16,464 nucleotides of DNA from Trebouxia sp. TZW2008. Lineage: Eukaryota > Chlorophyta > Trebouxiophyceae > Trebouxiales > Trebouxiaceae. The DNA is taken from positions 296-16,759 of the forward strand of contig BDIU01000525.1 of the NCBI GenBank assembly GCA_002118135.1, written 5' to 3'. Positions within the stretch are counted from its first letter, which is position 1. Each line of letters begins with the position of its first letter. Shown here piece after piece: positions 1 through 9,191 of the stretch. The notes under the pieces were generated by a model. The model was not told where the DNA came from, did not search any database, and saw only the letters and a program-made list of their open reading frames with translations. The position numbers and the translations under genes are program-made.

Positions 1-150
1 GTGTGCAATGTCTCCAGAGGCATGAAAGTGCAAGCCCAAGTACTTGAAAGTGTCAACCTCCTCTCGAGAGAGAGAGAATAATTTTACGATAGGCAGGCCC
101 CCAAATGTGACATCAGCATTGCATGAAGGCCATGTGAGACAACGTCAATC
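1..150 (-). mobile_element. Non-LTR (LINE-type) reverse transcriptase fragment
   Basis: The minus strand is open in one frame from about 150 to the left window edge. It reads a G-G-L-P-I-V segment, then E-E-V-D, then T-F-K-Y-L-G-L-H-F and A-S-G-D-I-A-H. The F-K-Y-L-G-[LV] block after a short 'G..[IV]' strand is the familiar signature of LINE reverse transcriptases at the end of the palm domain, leading towards the thumb. The frame meets a stop codon just upstream (near 151-153), so this is a broken copy; its continuation would lie left of the window. It ends about 100 bp before the start codon of the NmrA-like gene and points away from it, so it may lie within that gene's promoter. Identification rests on motif recognition only. 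Confidence 0.62.
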
Positions 151-251
151 TCAACGTCATGAATTTCATCCGATACAAAGTCGAGGAATAGCGACACAGA
201 TCTGCACGACGCTGCGTTCGACATCGCTCACGACCACAGTTGCCAACAACA

Positions 252-1720
252 ATGGCCAAGAACCTTCTGATTACAGGCGCGACGGGAAAGCAAGGAGGTG
301 CCGTGGTCGCTGCCCTGCTAGCATCTCGATCAGCAGCTGAGATCAACATCTTTGCTGTCACACGCGACCCTTCGTCATCTGCTGCAAAGTCTCTCGCATC
401 AGATCCGCGAGTGAAGATTGTGAAGGGCGATTTGAACAACTCGCAAGCTTTGTTCGAGGGGTTGCCTCCAATCTGGGGAGTGTATTCTCTGCAAACTTTT
501 GCTGGCAAGGGCCAATCGACTGCCGTAGAGCAACAGCAAGGCACCAAGCTCGTGGATGCAGCAATTGCCCACGGCCATGTAAAGCATTTTGTGTACACCT
601 CAGCTGATCGAGGCGGCAAAAAGTCCAACTCAGATCCCACAGACATCCCACATTTCATCAGCAAATACCATATTGAGAAGCATCTGCTGGCGAAAGCACA
701 GGAGCATGGGCTTGGCTACACTATCCTACGTCCAGTGGCTTTCATGGAAAACCTGACAAATGACTTTGCAGGTGAGTGTTTGTGTTGCAAAGCCTGCGCT
801 GCTGGCATGTTTGAGCTCAACCAGTCTAGAACCTTGCCAGTTTGCATCAAGCGCCATAGCACTTAAGGCATTGCAAGGGGCCATCACACCTGCATCTGCC
901 AACAATGACACAATTGCTTGTGTCCACCTGCAAAGACGCTTGTCCTGAAATGATGTGCATGCCACAATACAGCAGTCCACGCATGCTGCTATCAAAGCCA
1001 CATTTGGTCATCTAAGCAGCATTTGGTCAAGCATGATCCCGTTGCAACAAAGGGCCCACACAGTTACACCTGCCACACATGACATGTTGCTTCTGATACA
1101 CTGCAAACACTCTTATCTGCATGAGCGTTGGCGTGCATGCCATAACATTGCAGCCCATGCATGCTGTCGTTGAAACAGCCTGTGCTTGCATGATCACATT
1201 GCCTTGATTCCTGCAATGAGCCTGTTGCCGGCGAGAGCACCACATGTAATATTTCTACTGTGTACAGCATTGCTCTCAAAAACTGGATCAAACAGTGTAC
1301 TTAAGCCGATTCTGCTGTTGTGCAGGCAAGGGCTTCACTGCTGCATGGCGGATTTCTCTGCATGGCAAGCCATTACAGCTGATTTCAACTCAAGATGTGG
1401 GCTGGTTTGGAGCTCAAGCACTCCTTGACTCAACCTCAGAAGAGTACGCAAACACAGACATTGCACTGGCAGGAGATAGCTTGACCTATGCTCAAGCTGC
1501 AGAGGTCTTTCAGCAGAAGACTGGACAGCCATTGCCTACGACCTATGACACCGTTGCTCGCATCTTCCTGTGGGCTGTCAAGGAGATCGGTGTGATGTTT
1601 AGATGGTTTGGCACTGATGGGTTTGGCGCAGATATTCCAGCTCTCAGAAAGCTGCATCCTGGCATGTTGACATTTGGGGACTGGCTGGAGCAGCGCAGTG
1701 CGTGGAAAAAGTCGTCATAG
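252..1720 (+). CDS. NmrA-like family NAD(P)-binding protein (two exons)
   Basis: Exons are 252-771 and 1326-1720, joined in phase 1, giving 304 aa, the usual length for the NmrA-like (atypical SDR) family. Residues 7-16 carry the Rossmann dinucleotide motif I-T-G-A-T-G-K-Q-G-G. A V-Y-T-S-A-D-R-G segment follows the central strand, then the S-K-Y-H-I-E-K-H-L helix and an I-L-R-P strand typical of the family. Exon 2 encodes the substrate-side lobe, including A-G-D-S-L-T-Y, M-F-R-W-F and the closing L-H-P-G-M-L-T-F-G-D-W-L. The donor is CAG|GTGAGT and the acceptor TGTGCAG. The ATG at 252 is the first that begins immediately before the Rossmann strand. NmrA-like proteins bind NAD(P) and act as redox sensors or as oxidoreductases; substrate and role here are unknown. 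It is probably cytosolic, with no evident targeting sequence. Confidence 0.88.
772..1325 (+). other. Intron of the NmrA-like gene
   Basis: This 554-bp GT-AG intron starts GTGAGT and ends TTGTGCAG. It is rich in TGCA/CATGC words and CpG-poor. Unlike the long introns of the two neighbouring genes, I saw no copies of the flanking exon ends in it. Confidence 0.82.
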
Positions 1721-2407
1721 ACATTTTCCTGTTCTGTAACTATTGTTGTCATATGTCTTGAGCACATGCTTTGTTGAGATCTGCTGCTTTTGTGTTGCAA
1801 AGCATGCTAGGTAATGCGTGAGTTGCAACCAGCAAATGTTGTGTGCTTTCGGTTGCATAGAGCTGCGCACATAGCTGCTTTATTTGAGCGCTGAATATCA
1901 CAGTGTACATTATGCAGCAGGAGTGCTGTTCTTGCAGCATCCCAGGACATGCTGTTTTCCTTTGTTTCATATTGTGCTGGACATAAGAGTGCTGCCACAA
2001 ATGTGCTGTGGAGTTGTCCTGTAAATTATTTATCAGTGCGCAAGTATGCTGTGCTCAATCAGTCGACTGGTCTGAATCTTGTACGTGCTTCGCAGCCTTG
2101 CTTGTGGATACGTACCGTTATACATACATGCTGCACAGCTCATATTCTGCCCAGTAAATGCGTATCATTTTCACTGGACATCGTGAAGACTGGCAGAAAG
2201 CAGCCAACACACACAAGGTAGCTGAAACATGCTAGCTAGCCATACACCAGACAAGTAAAGATACAAGGCACCAAGCAATTGCAAATTGCGTGCATCATGC
2301 TCATTGCCAGCGCTCTTCAGCACGCAAAGCGCCTTGCAATAGAGAGGAGGAAAACTTCACAGAACTTGTTGATATATCGGTGCTAGCACTGGATGTTGTT
2401 GGAAGTG
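1721..2407. other. Convergent intergenic spacer
   Basis: This spacer separates the 3' ends of the NmrA-like gene (plus) and the aminotransferase gene (minus). It should hold both 3' UTRs. I see no convincing coding region, RNA gene or repeat here. No TGTAA was found on the minus strand within about 300 bp of the aminotransferase stop codon. Confidence 0.7.
1735..1739 (+). promoter_or_regulatory. Probable polyadenylation signal TGTAA
   Basis: TGTAA lies 15 bp after the stop codon of the NmrA-like gene. In green algae TGTAA is the usual poly(A) signal, typically placed 10-20 nt before cleavage. A second TGTAA occurs near 2018. The 15-bp distance implies a very short 3' UTR if the first is used. 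Confidence 0.5.
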
Positions 2408-5400
2408 CTACAGGAGTTGATCCAGTGTCTTGACAAGACGCTGCACCTCGTCTGGTGTGTTGTAGTGCAACAATGAAATGCGCACCACACCATCATCAAC
2501 AGATCTCAAGATCTTCAGATCAACTAGCCGTTCAGTAATGCGCATGGCATACAAGTGCCCGTTCCGTATCGCAAAGCCCGCTTTTTGAATCTCATCGTTG
2601 AGCTGTTTTGATGTCTTCTTCTTGTGCGCAAAACTGACTGTTGCAACACGATTGCTAGTGTCTGCATGTGCTGGACCAATGATGGTGACGTCAGGCTTCT
2701 TCTTCAAAGCATCTATGAGTTGCTGTTGCAGTGGGGCTTCCATTCTGCGGAATATTGTGTAGGCTGCTTCTACTGTGCTCCTGTCTAAATCCTGCTTGCC
2801 TGATGTGGTTGCATGGCCATTGCTTGTGCCAGTGCCTGCACAACAGCTTGGCTAACAGCAGCTGCACAGGTGCACAACACAAGGACTGCTATATGACAGA
2901 TACAGCCAAACACACAAAGCTCATTTGCAGTCCACAGAGTCCGAAAGCGAATTCAAATCATTGCCATGCATTGTAAGCAGTGATTGCCATCATGCATGAA
3001 GCAGAGCTGAGTTTGGCGCAGCATTCAAGACTCACCACAATCTGATTTGAGGTCTGCAGACCAGCTCAGCACTCAGTGGCACAAGCAGAGGCGGACAGGC
3101 AAGCAGATGAGAGAAGATCAGGAGGAGACCATGATGCACCACAAGGTTTCTGGCAGCTGACATGGCCAACCAGCTACTTGCACAAAAATGCTGTTCAGTT
3201 ATTGCCGCATGATCATGCGCTTGGTGGAACACAGAGGAGCAAGCGCAGCTTAGCAAACAAGTTTAAGGCCTGCCATGTCATGGCCTGCTGGCAAGCAAGC
3301 CTCTGTGACGATTGCATCATATCCAACATTGTGAAGGCAAGCTCTTGCTGACCTCGCCTTAGACTGAGTGCAAGCTGAGTCAGCAGTAGATTTGGAAATC
3401 TCTGATGATGGCTTTGCCATATGCTGTTAGTTCTGTGTGAGCCACAACGCCAGCGCATGTCTTGCTTGCCCTGCCACAGGATCTGAAGGCGTGCTGGTTT
3501 TCCTTTCCTTTCTTAAGTTCACACTTTTCCGGCATCAGATGCTGACGCACCTGCTGATGGCCTAGCCATGTGCTGAAGATACTGTGTGAGGGCCACAATG
3601 CCGGCACAGCCCTCATGTGGGCAAAATTCTTGATTTCATGTTGCTTAAGCGTCGGATTGAATGCATGCTGGCTGAGCATCAGTTGACGAATTACCTGGTG
3701 ATGGCGGTGCCATGTACTGCAGGTACTGTGTGAGGGCCACAACGTGCTGCTTGCTTTGCTGCAGAAACTGAATGCATGCAGATCGAGTTTCATAATCATC
3801 ATCATTTACATGCAATCTAGTGACACTATATGACTCATCTAGCTGCATACAGAAGCAATGAACTGCCCCCCAGCAGTTCTGCCCATGTCATCTGTGCAAG
3901 CGCACAATGAACCCTTGCATCAGATGCTGACATACCTGCTGATGGCTTTGCCATGTGCTGAAGATACTGTGTGAGGGCCACAATGCCGGCACAGCCCTCA
4001 TGAGCAGGACCGCCCAGCTCAAACACATAGGGCACATCTTTGCCTGAGATCCAGTAATGGTTGGGTTGACCATCCTGCAATCACACATAAACTCACAGCT
4101 GGCCTATGCAGATACTACATGTGTTTGACTGCAACACGCAAAGCACTGCCTGAGATTCAGTAATAATTGGGTCGACCATTGTGCAAGGAAACATGCATGT
4201 TAAGCCAAGTCATGCATGCAGTTCACATGGCCCTAATGAGCAGGGGCCCCCTTAGACATGGAGGGCACATGTCTGCTGAGATCCAGTCAAGATTTGGTTT
4301 ACCATCCTACAATCACGCATGAATTGCCTGTGAACACATGACATGTGTTTGACTGCAAGATGCAAAGCACTGCCTGAGATCCAGTAGTGGTTGGGTTGAC
4401 CATCCTGCAACCACGCATGAATTGACAGCTGGCCTATGAACACACAACATGTGTCTGACTGCAAGATGCAAAGCACTGCCTGAAATTGAGTATGGAAGCT
4501 TTGGTTGACTACGCTGCAATCAGACACGCATTTGAAGCCGCTTGGTGCATATGTTGTATACAGTCCGCATGAGCAGGGACTTCCACCTCAAACACGCAGG
4601 GCACGGCTGTCCCCAAGATCCATTTATGGTGGGGTAACTATCCTGCAAGCAGCAGGGGTTTGGTGCTAGGCTTGATATAGATATATGAAGACTCAGCAAT
4701 CTGCACAGATGTTGTGTGTGAATTGGGTATTTCCTGAAATAGGCTATGTCAGTACCCCCGCCATGGAAGCGACCAATGCATGTGAGGGTTCATGCAAATA
4801 GCTATTTTTATGCCAATCCCTGGACTCAGTAGCGTCCGCCTATATTAGCACTGGAAATGCTGTTGAACGAATGCCAGTATTTAGTGCAGCAAAAGCAACA
4901 CGGCTGAGCTACGTGGGCTTCAGTGTGTGCTGACTCTGCTTTTTTTGATGTGAGTCAGTACAAGAGTCCAAATGAGTGGATGTGTTTGTGCGTGCAGCAG
5001 CATCCCAAGCACAGTTGCATGACCACAGGCAGGCGTAGCAACATGCACAACTTACTGGAAAACAAAAGTCAGCTTCGCAAAGGCGCATGACGTTAGATAG
5101 GCAGTACCCAGTGACTAGCACAAGAGTTTGGCAGCAACAGACACGCGGAGCAGCAGCAGCTTAGCATATACCTTTGCCGCAAAAATCTTTTGCTAGCCAC
5201 TGGGGACTGCCCGTTTGATGTCAAGCGTCTTTGCCAAACTCATTTTCATGTTCAAATGAAATGTCCATGTTGCCATGTCTTCTAGTCATGAAATCACACA
5301 GACATCAACAGTGTACATGCGATTGCTGCGTGACTCCGCAGATGCTAGTAGAAAGTGCCCATCTGACGACGAGCACGTTTGGCAAGCTGACTTTCAGTTG

Positions 5401-8400
5401 CAAGTAAAGTGTGCATGTTACTGCTTCTGGTTATGCTTCTGATCGTGAGTCAAGACTTGAGATTCTTTTTGAAGTACAGATATAGCCAGTTGTCCAGCCA
5501 TGAATGACAGTTTCTGCAGCTTGTACAAATGCGAGACATCGGTTTATTGATTGATTTGGATAGAGAGCCTGTGATAGAGATCTGCAATGTGTAGACAGCA
5601 TTCAGCATGTATAACGTACAGACAGTATACCTGTACGTCTGCAAAGGCGTCATGGCTACCGTACAAAGCTGCCATGTGTGGACCCCAGGTCTTGTAGACA
5701 CTAAAGCCATACCAGTCAAGGCTTTGTTAGTGCTTGCAGTGTGTAATGCACAAATGGCACACCTGTATGTCTGCAAAGGCGTCATGGCTACCATACAATG
5801 CTGCCATGTGCGGACCCCAGGTCTTGTACACACTGAAGCCATACCAGTCAACGCCCCACGCCTTCACATCAATGGGCAGATGAGGGGCATATGCTACTCC
5901 ATCAACCACAATCCTTGTTGTGTGGCCTGCAAACAGCACGACTGGCAGATTCAGCTGACATCATAGCTGTATTAGGCAGACTTCAATGATGTAGATGAGC
6001 AAATGAGGGGCATACACCACTCCATCAACCACTTTTGTGTCTTCTAGCCTGCACACAGCATGCTTGGCCACTCAGGAACTTTTGTGCATTGGCTTGAGCG
6101 AGCATACGACCTGCAAATCTTGGCAAAGCATCACAGGGACTTCTTCAGTCTGATCTGTTACCTTTTCTGATTGTCACTGCAGTGGGCTACTGTGAGTCTG
6201 CAAATGCCAGGAGGTGTTGCAGAAGCAGTGTGTCTTCCTCTACAAAGATACATAGATACACGTCTTACCTGCTTAGGGCCACCTTGCCGACAGACAGGTA
6301 GTATCATTTCCAGCTGTGATACTATCAATATGATACGGTACGGTCCATAGCTAGATACACATACCCATACAATTTTTTGGCTCAGCATGCCACATACTCA
6401 ACACCAGAGGATCAGCACACTACAGGCCAATGAGGATAGACTATGTGTCATGTCCCACACAGCACTGACTGGCCTGCTTTCACACTGCTCAACAAGCCTG
6501 ACTAAGCACACAAGTCAAGCAGCGTTTGAGTCAACACTTGCAGGCCCACCAGGCTGAACGTGCACAGCTGTGTCTAGATCCAGCGCCAAACGCAATCTAT
6601 GTGTACAAGTGACAATCTGCGGGTGAACTCTGCATTTGGTGCTTAACTCACCAAGGCGCATGGCTACTTGCCATTTATGTCACAGGATGCTGCACCAGCT
6701 ACACAACTCAATCAGGCATATAAACGCATCCAGAACAAGCTACAGGACGCAAACAGAGAGACTCAAGCCTTGGCAGGCACAGACTCAGTAGGCACATAAG
6801 GCACAAAGGGGCAATGAATGTTTGCATCATCACCTGCAGGCCCACTACGCACCAATTGCACAGCTGTGTCTAAATCGAGCAGTTCTCCCAGCATGTTGGA
6901 AACATGGGGGACAGCTAGAATCCTGGTCTTGTCAGTCAGGAGGCCCTTCAGATCATCCATGGAAGTTGCAAAAGGGGGCTGAGAAGAGACCTTCCACCAT
7001 TTCACTGTAGCGCCTGTCTCTTGAGCTAACCTCACCCAAGGCCCAGCATTTGCCTGCATGATCGATGAAGACCTTTAGGAAAGCAGTACTCAGTACACAA
7101 AGCGTCAAGCCAACGTATTGCAAATAGCCACAATCCTGGGCTTGTTCATGATGAGGCCCTTCAAATCATCCATGGAAGCTGCAAAAGGCGGCTGAGCGGA
7201 GACTCTTCACCGTTTCACTGTTGCGCCTGTTGCTTGACCTCACCCAAGCTCCGCATTTGCCTGCAAAGCCTGTTTACAAAGGATCAAGACATGCCAGTTT
7301 CTTCATCGTGCACAATGATTGAACAAGTCAGATTTGGGATTGCCAGAGTAGCTGACTCTGAGCGCAATTCAGTGCGAAAAAATAGGGTCAAATTGACATC
7401 AGCCTGAAGGCACAATGCGCATAGGTGGGCACATCAGGTTTGGCAGATTGTTGACCTCGTGAGAGGCAGTCATGAATGATGATTGCATCTCCAGGCTGCA
7501 GCTTCTTTGCCCGAGCATCAGCATAAACTTACTTCACAGTGTTACTGCAAAGCACCCGCATCTAGTTGAGGACTACTGAGCTGTCAGACGGAATATCAGG
7601 GCAAATTGACCTGGCTGATGCAATGAAGTGCATCATCTGGCACATCACGCTGACCTCATGAGAGGCATCATGGATGACGATTTCGTCTCCAGGCTGCAGC
7701 TTCTTGGCCCGCCTGTAGGACTCAGCCAAGGTGGCGAATAGGTTGGAGGTAGCTCCAGCCAATGCCACCTCTCCCACTCCATCAGCGTTCATGAAGGTCT
7801 GCAGCCAGGCACCACGCACGCATTGTGACTCGCAGGTTGCACTTGTTATATTTGTATTAGGTCTATGTGATCTTGAACAGGTGGCACAGACTGCTGGCAT
7901 GCAGTCAGCAGGGGCAGCAACCCAGGTCTATAGCAGCATGGGAGTCTCCCATAGCATCAGCATTGATGAAGGTCTGCAGCCATCATGCAAGCAGGGACGT
8001 CAGTGATCTGTTGCTGATGTTGCACGCCTGATGCCAACATCCATGATCAGTTGCTGACATGCATTGATTCCCGCTGCTAATGCTTATGGACAGCATGGAT
8101 GCTGACACAAGGCAGCTTGTCAAGCTTGCATTTGCTGTTACAGCATGGGACTGATATCGATTGATGGATTGATTGATACCTGTGCCCGCGCAAGGTAGGT
8201 AACAGGTATGCCTCACCCTGTCTCTGTTGACAGCGGGATTCATGTTGCTCTTGCCCAACGCTGTCTTTGAGGCATCAGATTGATCATGCTGAGATCAATG
8301 CAGTCTTTTGGACGTCAGAGCAATCACGCCGTCATCAATGTTGTCTTTTAGACATCAGAGCAATCATGTCAAGATCAATGCTGTCTGGACCTCGGATCAA

Positions 8401-9191
8401 TGATGTCAAGGCTGCTACTACTATCTCTGAGGTGCAAAAGGGCGTCCGCTGACTGACCTTGATCACGTCATGAGCCTTCTGTACGGTTGCTGTGGAGATG
8501 TTTGAGAGCTCATGTCCTGCTCCAAGCTGTGCATTGTTGAACAGCAGGTGGTTTCTGATGGCATCCGCCACACATGCTGGTACCTGTGGTCACATAAATA
8601 TTGTAACGCTCAAGCATGACTGCTTGTGATCTTGCAAACAGAAGGAGTAAGGGACAACAGTCTCTGCACATGCATGTATGCACAGTCTCTACATATGTGT
8701 ATACAGTCTCTCTACACACACACATCTCTCTGTGTGTGCATGAACGTCTGTGTGGACATGGCTACTTTTGCTTATGACTAATAGTACTCAACCACTGACC
8801 TGACTTCCTCCAGCATTCTCCATAAATGCTGCATGTTTGAGGGTTGTCTCAAATATAGGAAACTGAGATCTGGAGCTCTCGTAGAGGCTAGCAAGCTCGG
8901 CGTCAACCTTGGCTGCACTCATCTGCAGTCACAAACTATCGATTCAGCAAGATCTGGAGGCATTTTGAAATTACGGAAAGGTTGATCGAGCGCAGAAACG
9001 CATCGATGCAGCTCGAAACTTACCGCAATATTGTATGCCTTTCGGCGGAATTGGCCGCAGACTTTGACTGGTGTTCGGTGTGACGCAGCGTTCACAAGCG
9101 TTCCTCTGACCTGATGACCAGCTGAAGTATGGCTGATCGTGTGCGCCGATGCACTGCTGTATAGGCGCGGCTGCACACCACACAAAAGCAT
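2408..9191 (-). CDS. Class V PLP-dependent aminotransferase-like protein (eight exons)
   Basis: Exons on the minus strand in transcript order: 9191-9024 (optional leader), 8922-8800, 8583-8458, 7798-7655, 7053-6834, 5926-5763, 4074-3936, 2799-2408. All junctions keep frame; intron phases are 0,0,0,0,1,0,1. The product is 491 aa, or 435 aa from the ATG at 8922. Long-form positions: N-A-G-G-S-Q 92-97; A-G-A-T-S with T156/S157, likely phosphate-binding; H186; H-V-S-N in exon 5; V-V-D-G with D269, expected to contact the PLP ring nitrogen; F-S-V-Y-K with Schiff-base K295. The C-terminal lobe has R-N-G-H-L-Y (440-445), where cysteine desulfurases of this fold carry their catalytic Cys; here it is Tyr445. 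It therefore most resembles the bacterial 'cysteine desulfurase-like, VC1184' group without the desulfurase cysteine. The real reaction is unknown. Confidence 0.87.
2800..3935 (-). other. Last aminotransferase intron
   Basis: This 1,136-bp intron has donor AGCAG|GTATGT and acceptor CATCAG; the acceptor was chosen because it restores frame from phase 1 and gives G-K-Q-D-L-D-R. A stronger-looking GCAG six bases further in would break the frame. Three donor-side copies of the preceding exon fill 3403-3744. No gene is seen in 2800-3400. Confidence 0.75.
3403..3744 (-). repeat. Three donor-side copies of the exon ending at 3936
   Basis: The first copy (about 3744-3695) reads V-V-A-L-T-Q-Y-L-Q-Y-M-A-P-P-S-P with donor CAG|GTAATT. 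The second (about 3618-3551) reads H-E-G-C-A-G-I-V-A-L-T-Q-Y-L-Q-H-M-A-R with donor CAG|GTGCGT. The third (about 3456-3403) is decayed and its donor is lost (CAG|AGATTT). Against the true exon end the first two keep frame without stops. Copies 2 and 3 are about 145 bp apart, as are copies 1 and 2. Confidence 0.85.
4148..4655 (-). repeat. Array of five acceptor-side copies of the exon starting at 4074
   Basis: Copies lie at about 4148-4187, 4240-4313, 4359-4407, 4468-4517 and 4568-4650. Each repeats all or part of the exon start, whose true product begins D-G-Q-P-N-H-Y-W-I-S-G. The copy at 4359-4407 keeps exactly that peptide and a TTGCAG acceptor. The copies near 4517 and 4650 also keep TGCAG, the one near 4313 has GTAG, and the nearest (4187) has lost its AG. 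The repeats near 4313 and 4407 share flanking intron sequence such as CACGCATGAATTG, so whole junction blocks were duplicated. Confidence 0.83.
5632..5725 (-). repeat. In-frame donor-side copy of the PLP-lysine exon
   Basis: About 90 bp on the minus strand repeat the second half of the exon at 5763-5926. They read D-W-Y-G-F-S-V-Y-K-T-W-G-P-H-M and on to A-F-A-D-V-Q, followed by a GTATAC donor. The frame is intact, the PLP lysine is kept and the peptide differs from the real exon by about one conservative change. An AACAAAG on its 5' side could serve as a weak acceptor. It lies about 130 bp downstream of the real donor. It is either a very recent duplication or an alternative exon. Confidence 0.85.
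6000..6057 (-). repeat. Acceptor-side copy of the PLP-lysine exon
   Basis: The minus strand repeats a TGTGCAG acceptor and the exon start. It includes V-V-D-G-V and Y-A-P-H, but with an early in-frame stop in the phase used by the true exon. It lies about 125 bp upstream of the functional acceptor (5927). Confidence 0.72.
6537..6590 (-). repeat. Donor-side copy of the exon ending at 6834
   Basis: The minus strand reads L-D-L-D-T-A-V-H-V followed by G-G-P-A, matching L-D-L-D-T-A-V-Q-L and S-G-P-A of the true exon end. The donor context has changed from GCAG|GTGATG to GCAA|GTGTTG, so the site is weakened. It lies about 295 bp downstream of the real donor. Confidence 0.7.
7124..7263 (-). repeat. 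Acceptor-side copy of the exon starting at 7053
   Basis: About 135 bp copy the first two-thirds of the 220-bp exon, including a TTTGCAG acceptor (exon-like sequence starts at 7260). Small deletions break the frame almost at once, so splicing into it would give a truncated product. It lies about 207 bp upstream of the true acceptor. Confidence 0.8.
7450..7530 (-). repeat. Donor-side copy of the exon ending at 7655
   Basis: The minus strand repeats the end of the exon, reading A-K-K-L-Q-P-G-D-A-I-I-I-H-D as against A-K-K-L-Q-P-G-D-E-I-V-I-H-D. A single-base insertion then shifts the frame just before a retained GAG|GTCAAC donor-like site. It lies about 200 bp downstream of the true donor. Confidence 0.78.
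7943..7980 (-). repeat. Acceptor-side copy of the exon starting at 7798
   Basis: The minus strand repeats the GGCTGCAG acceptor followed by a first-exon segment translating T-F-I-N-A-D-A-M-G-D, against T-F-M-N-A-D-G-V-G-E in the real exon. It sits 175 bp upstream of the true acceptor and keeps an intact AG. Confidence 0.7.
8262..8410. repeat. 40-bp tandem repeat, three full copies and a partial
   Basis: Units start at 8262, 8302 and 8342, each 40 bp, with a shortened fourth from 8382. Each unit contains an A-T-C-A-G-A/GTCAGAG core and ends near ATCAATG. Copies differ at several positions, so the array is not very recent. It lies just downstream (in transcript sense) of the exon ending at 8458 and has a weak resemblance to that exon's end, so it could derive from it. 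Confidence 0.75.
8584..8799 (-). other. Aminotransferase intron with TG/CA and CT-rich stretch
   Basis: This 216-bp intron has donor CAG|GTCAGT and acceptor CCACAG. At 8713-8740 it holds alternating CA and TG runs around a CTCTCT spacer, which can fold into a short hairpin. I saw no exon-junction copies in it. Confidence 0.75.
8923..9023 (-). other. Short first intron of the aminotransferase gene
   Basis: On the minus strand a GCG|GTAAGT donor (intron starts at 9023) pairs with a GACTGCAG acceptor ending at 8923, right before an ATG. The 101-bp intron joins an upstream ATG-initiated 56-codon exon in frame with the conserved core. If the upstream ATG is not used, this is a 5' UTR intron. Confidence 0.6.

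Larger units (their letters stand above)
4075..5762 (-). other. Largest aminotransferase intron, with repeats at both ends
   Basis: This 1,688-bp intron has donor CAG|GTGTGC and acceptor ATTGCAG. Its start holds an in-frame copy of the preceding exon's second half (5632-5725). Its end holds five graded copies of the following exon's start with acceptor (4148-4655). The middle, about 4660-5600, shows no gene, RNA or clear repeat by eye. Confidence 0.75.
5927..6833 (-). other. Aminotransferase intron between the H-V-S-N exon and the PLP-lysine exon
   Basis: This 907-bp intron has donor GCAG|GTGATG and acceptor TTTGCAG. It carries a donor-side copy of the preceding exon (6537-6590) and an acceptor-side copy of the following exon (about 6000-6057). 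The remaining sequence shows no gene or RNA that I can identify. Confidence 0.75.
7054..7654 (-). other. Aminotransferase intron holding copies of both flanking exons
   Basis: This 601-bp intron starts GTCAGC and ends ATGCAG. It holds a donor-side copy of the upstream exon (about 7450-7530) and a large acceptor-side copy of the downstream exon (about 7124-7263). Together these explain roughly a third of the intron. Confidence 0.78.
7799..8457 (-). other. Aminotransferase intron with 40-bp tandem repeat and one acceptor-side exon copy
   Basis: This 659-bp intron lies between the exons ending in D-V-I-K and beginning T-F-M-N-A-D-G. At 7943-7980 it carries a copy of the downstream exon's start with its CTGCAG acceptor, reading T-F-I-N-A-D. 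A separate 40-bp tandem repeat occupies 8262-8410. Confidence 0.75.

Noticed and set aside
113..664. 183-codon open frame on the minus strand
   Set aside because: It is antisense to the well-supported first exon of the NmrA-like gene and shows no family motif.
3380..4088. Several minus-strand frames repeating a W-P-S-H-S-I-F-S-T-W motif
   Set aside because: These are an alternative frame of the exon ending at 3936 and its donor-side copies, not separate genes.
3645..4655. Possible gene for a tandem-repeat protein
   Set aside because: The repeats split into donor-side and acceptor-side copies flanking one exon, and many have lost frame, so junction duplication explains them better.
5607..5966. 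119-codon plus-strand frame with an internal repeat
   Set aside because: The repeat is explained by the minus-strand duplication of the PLP-lysine exon; the plus frame is its antisense shadow.
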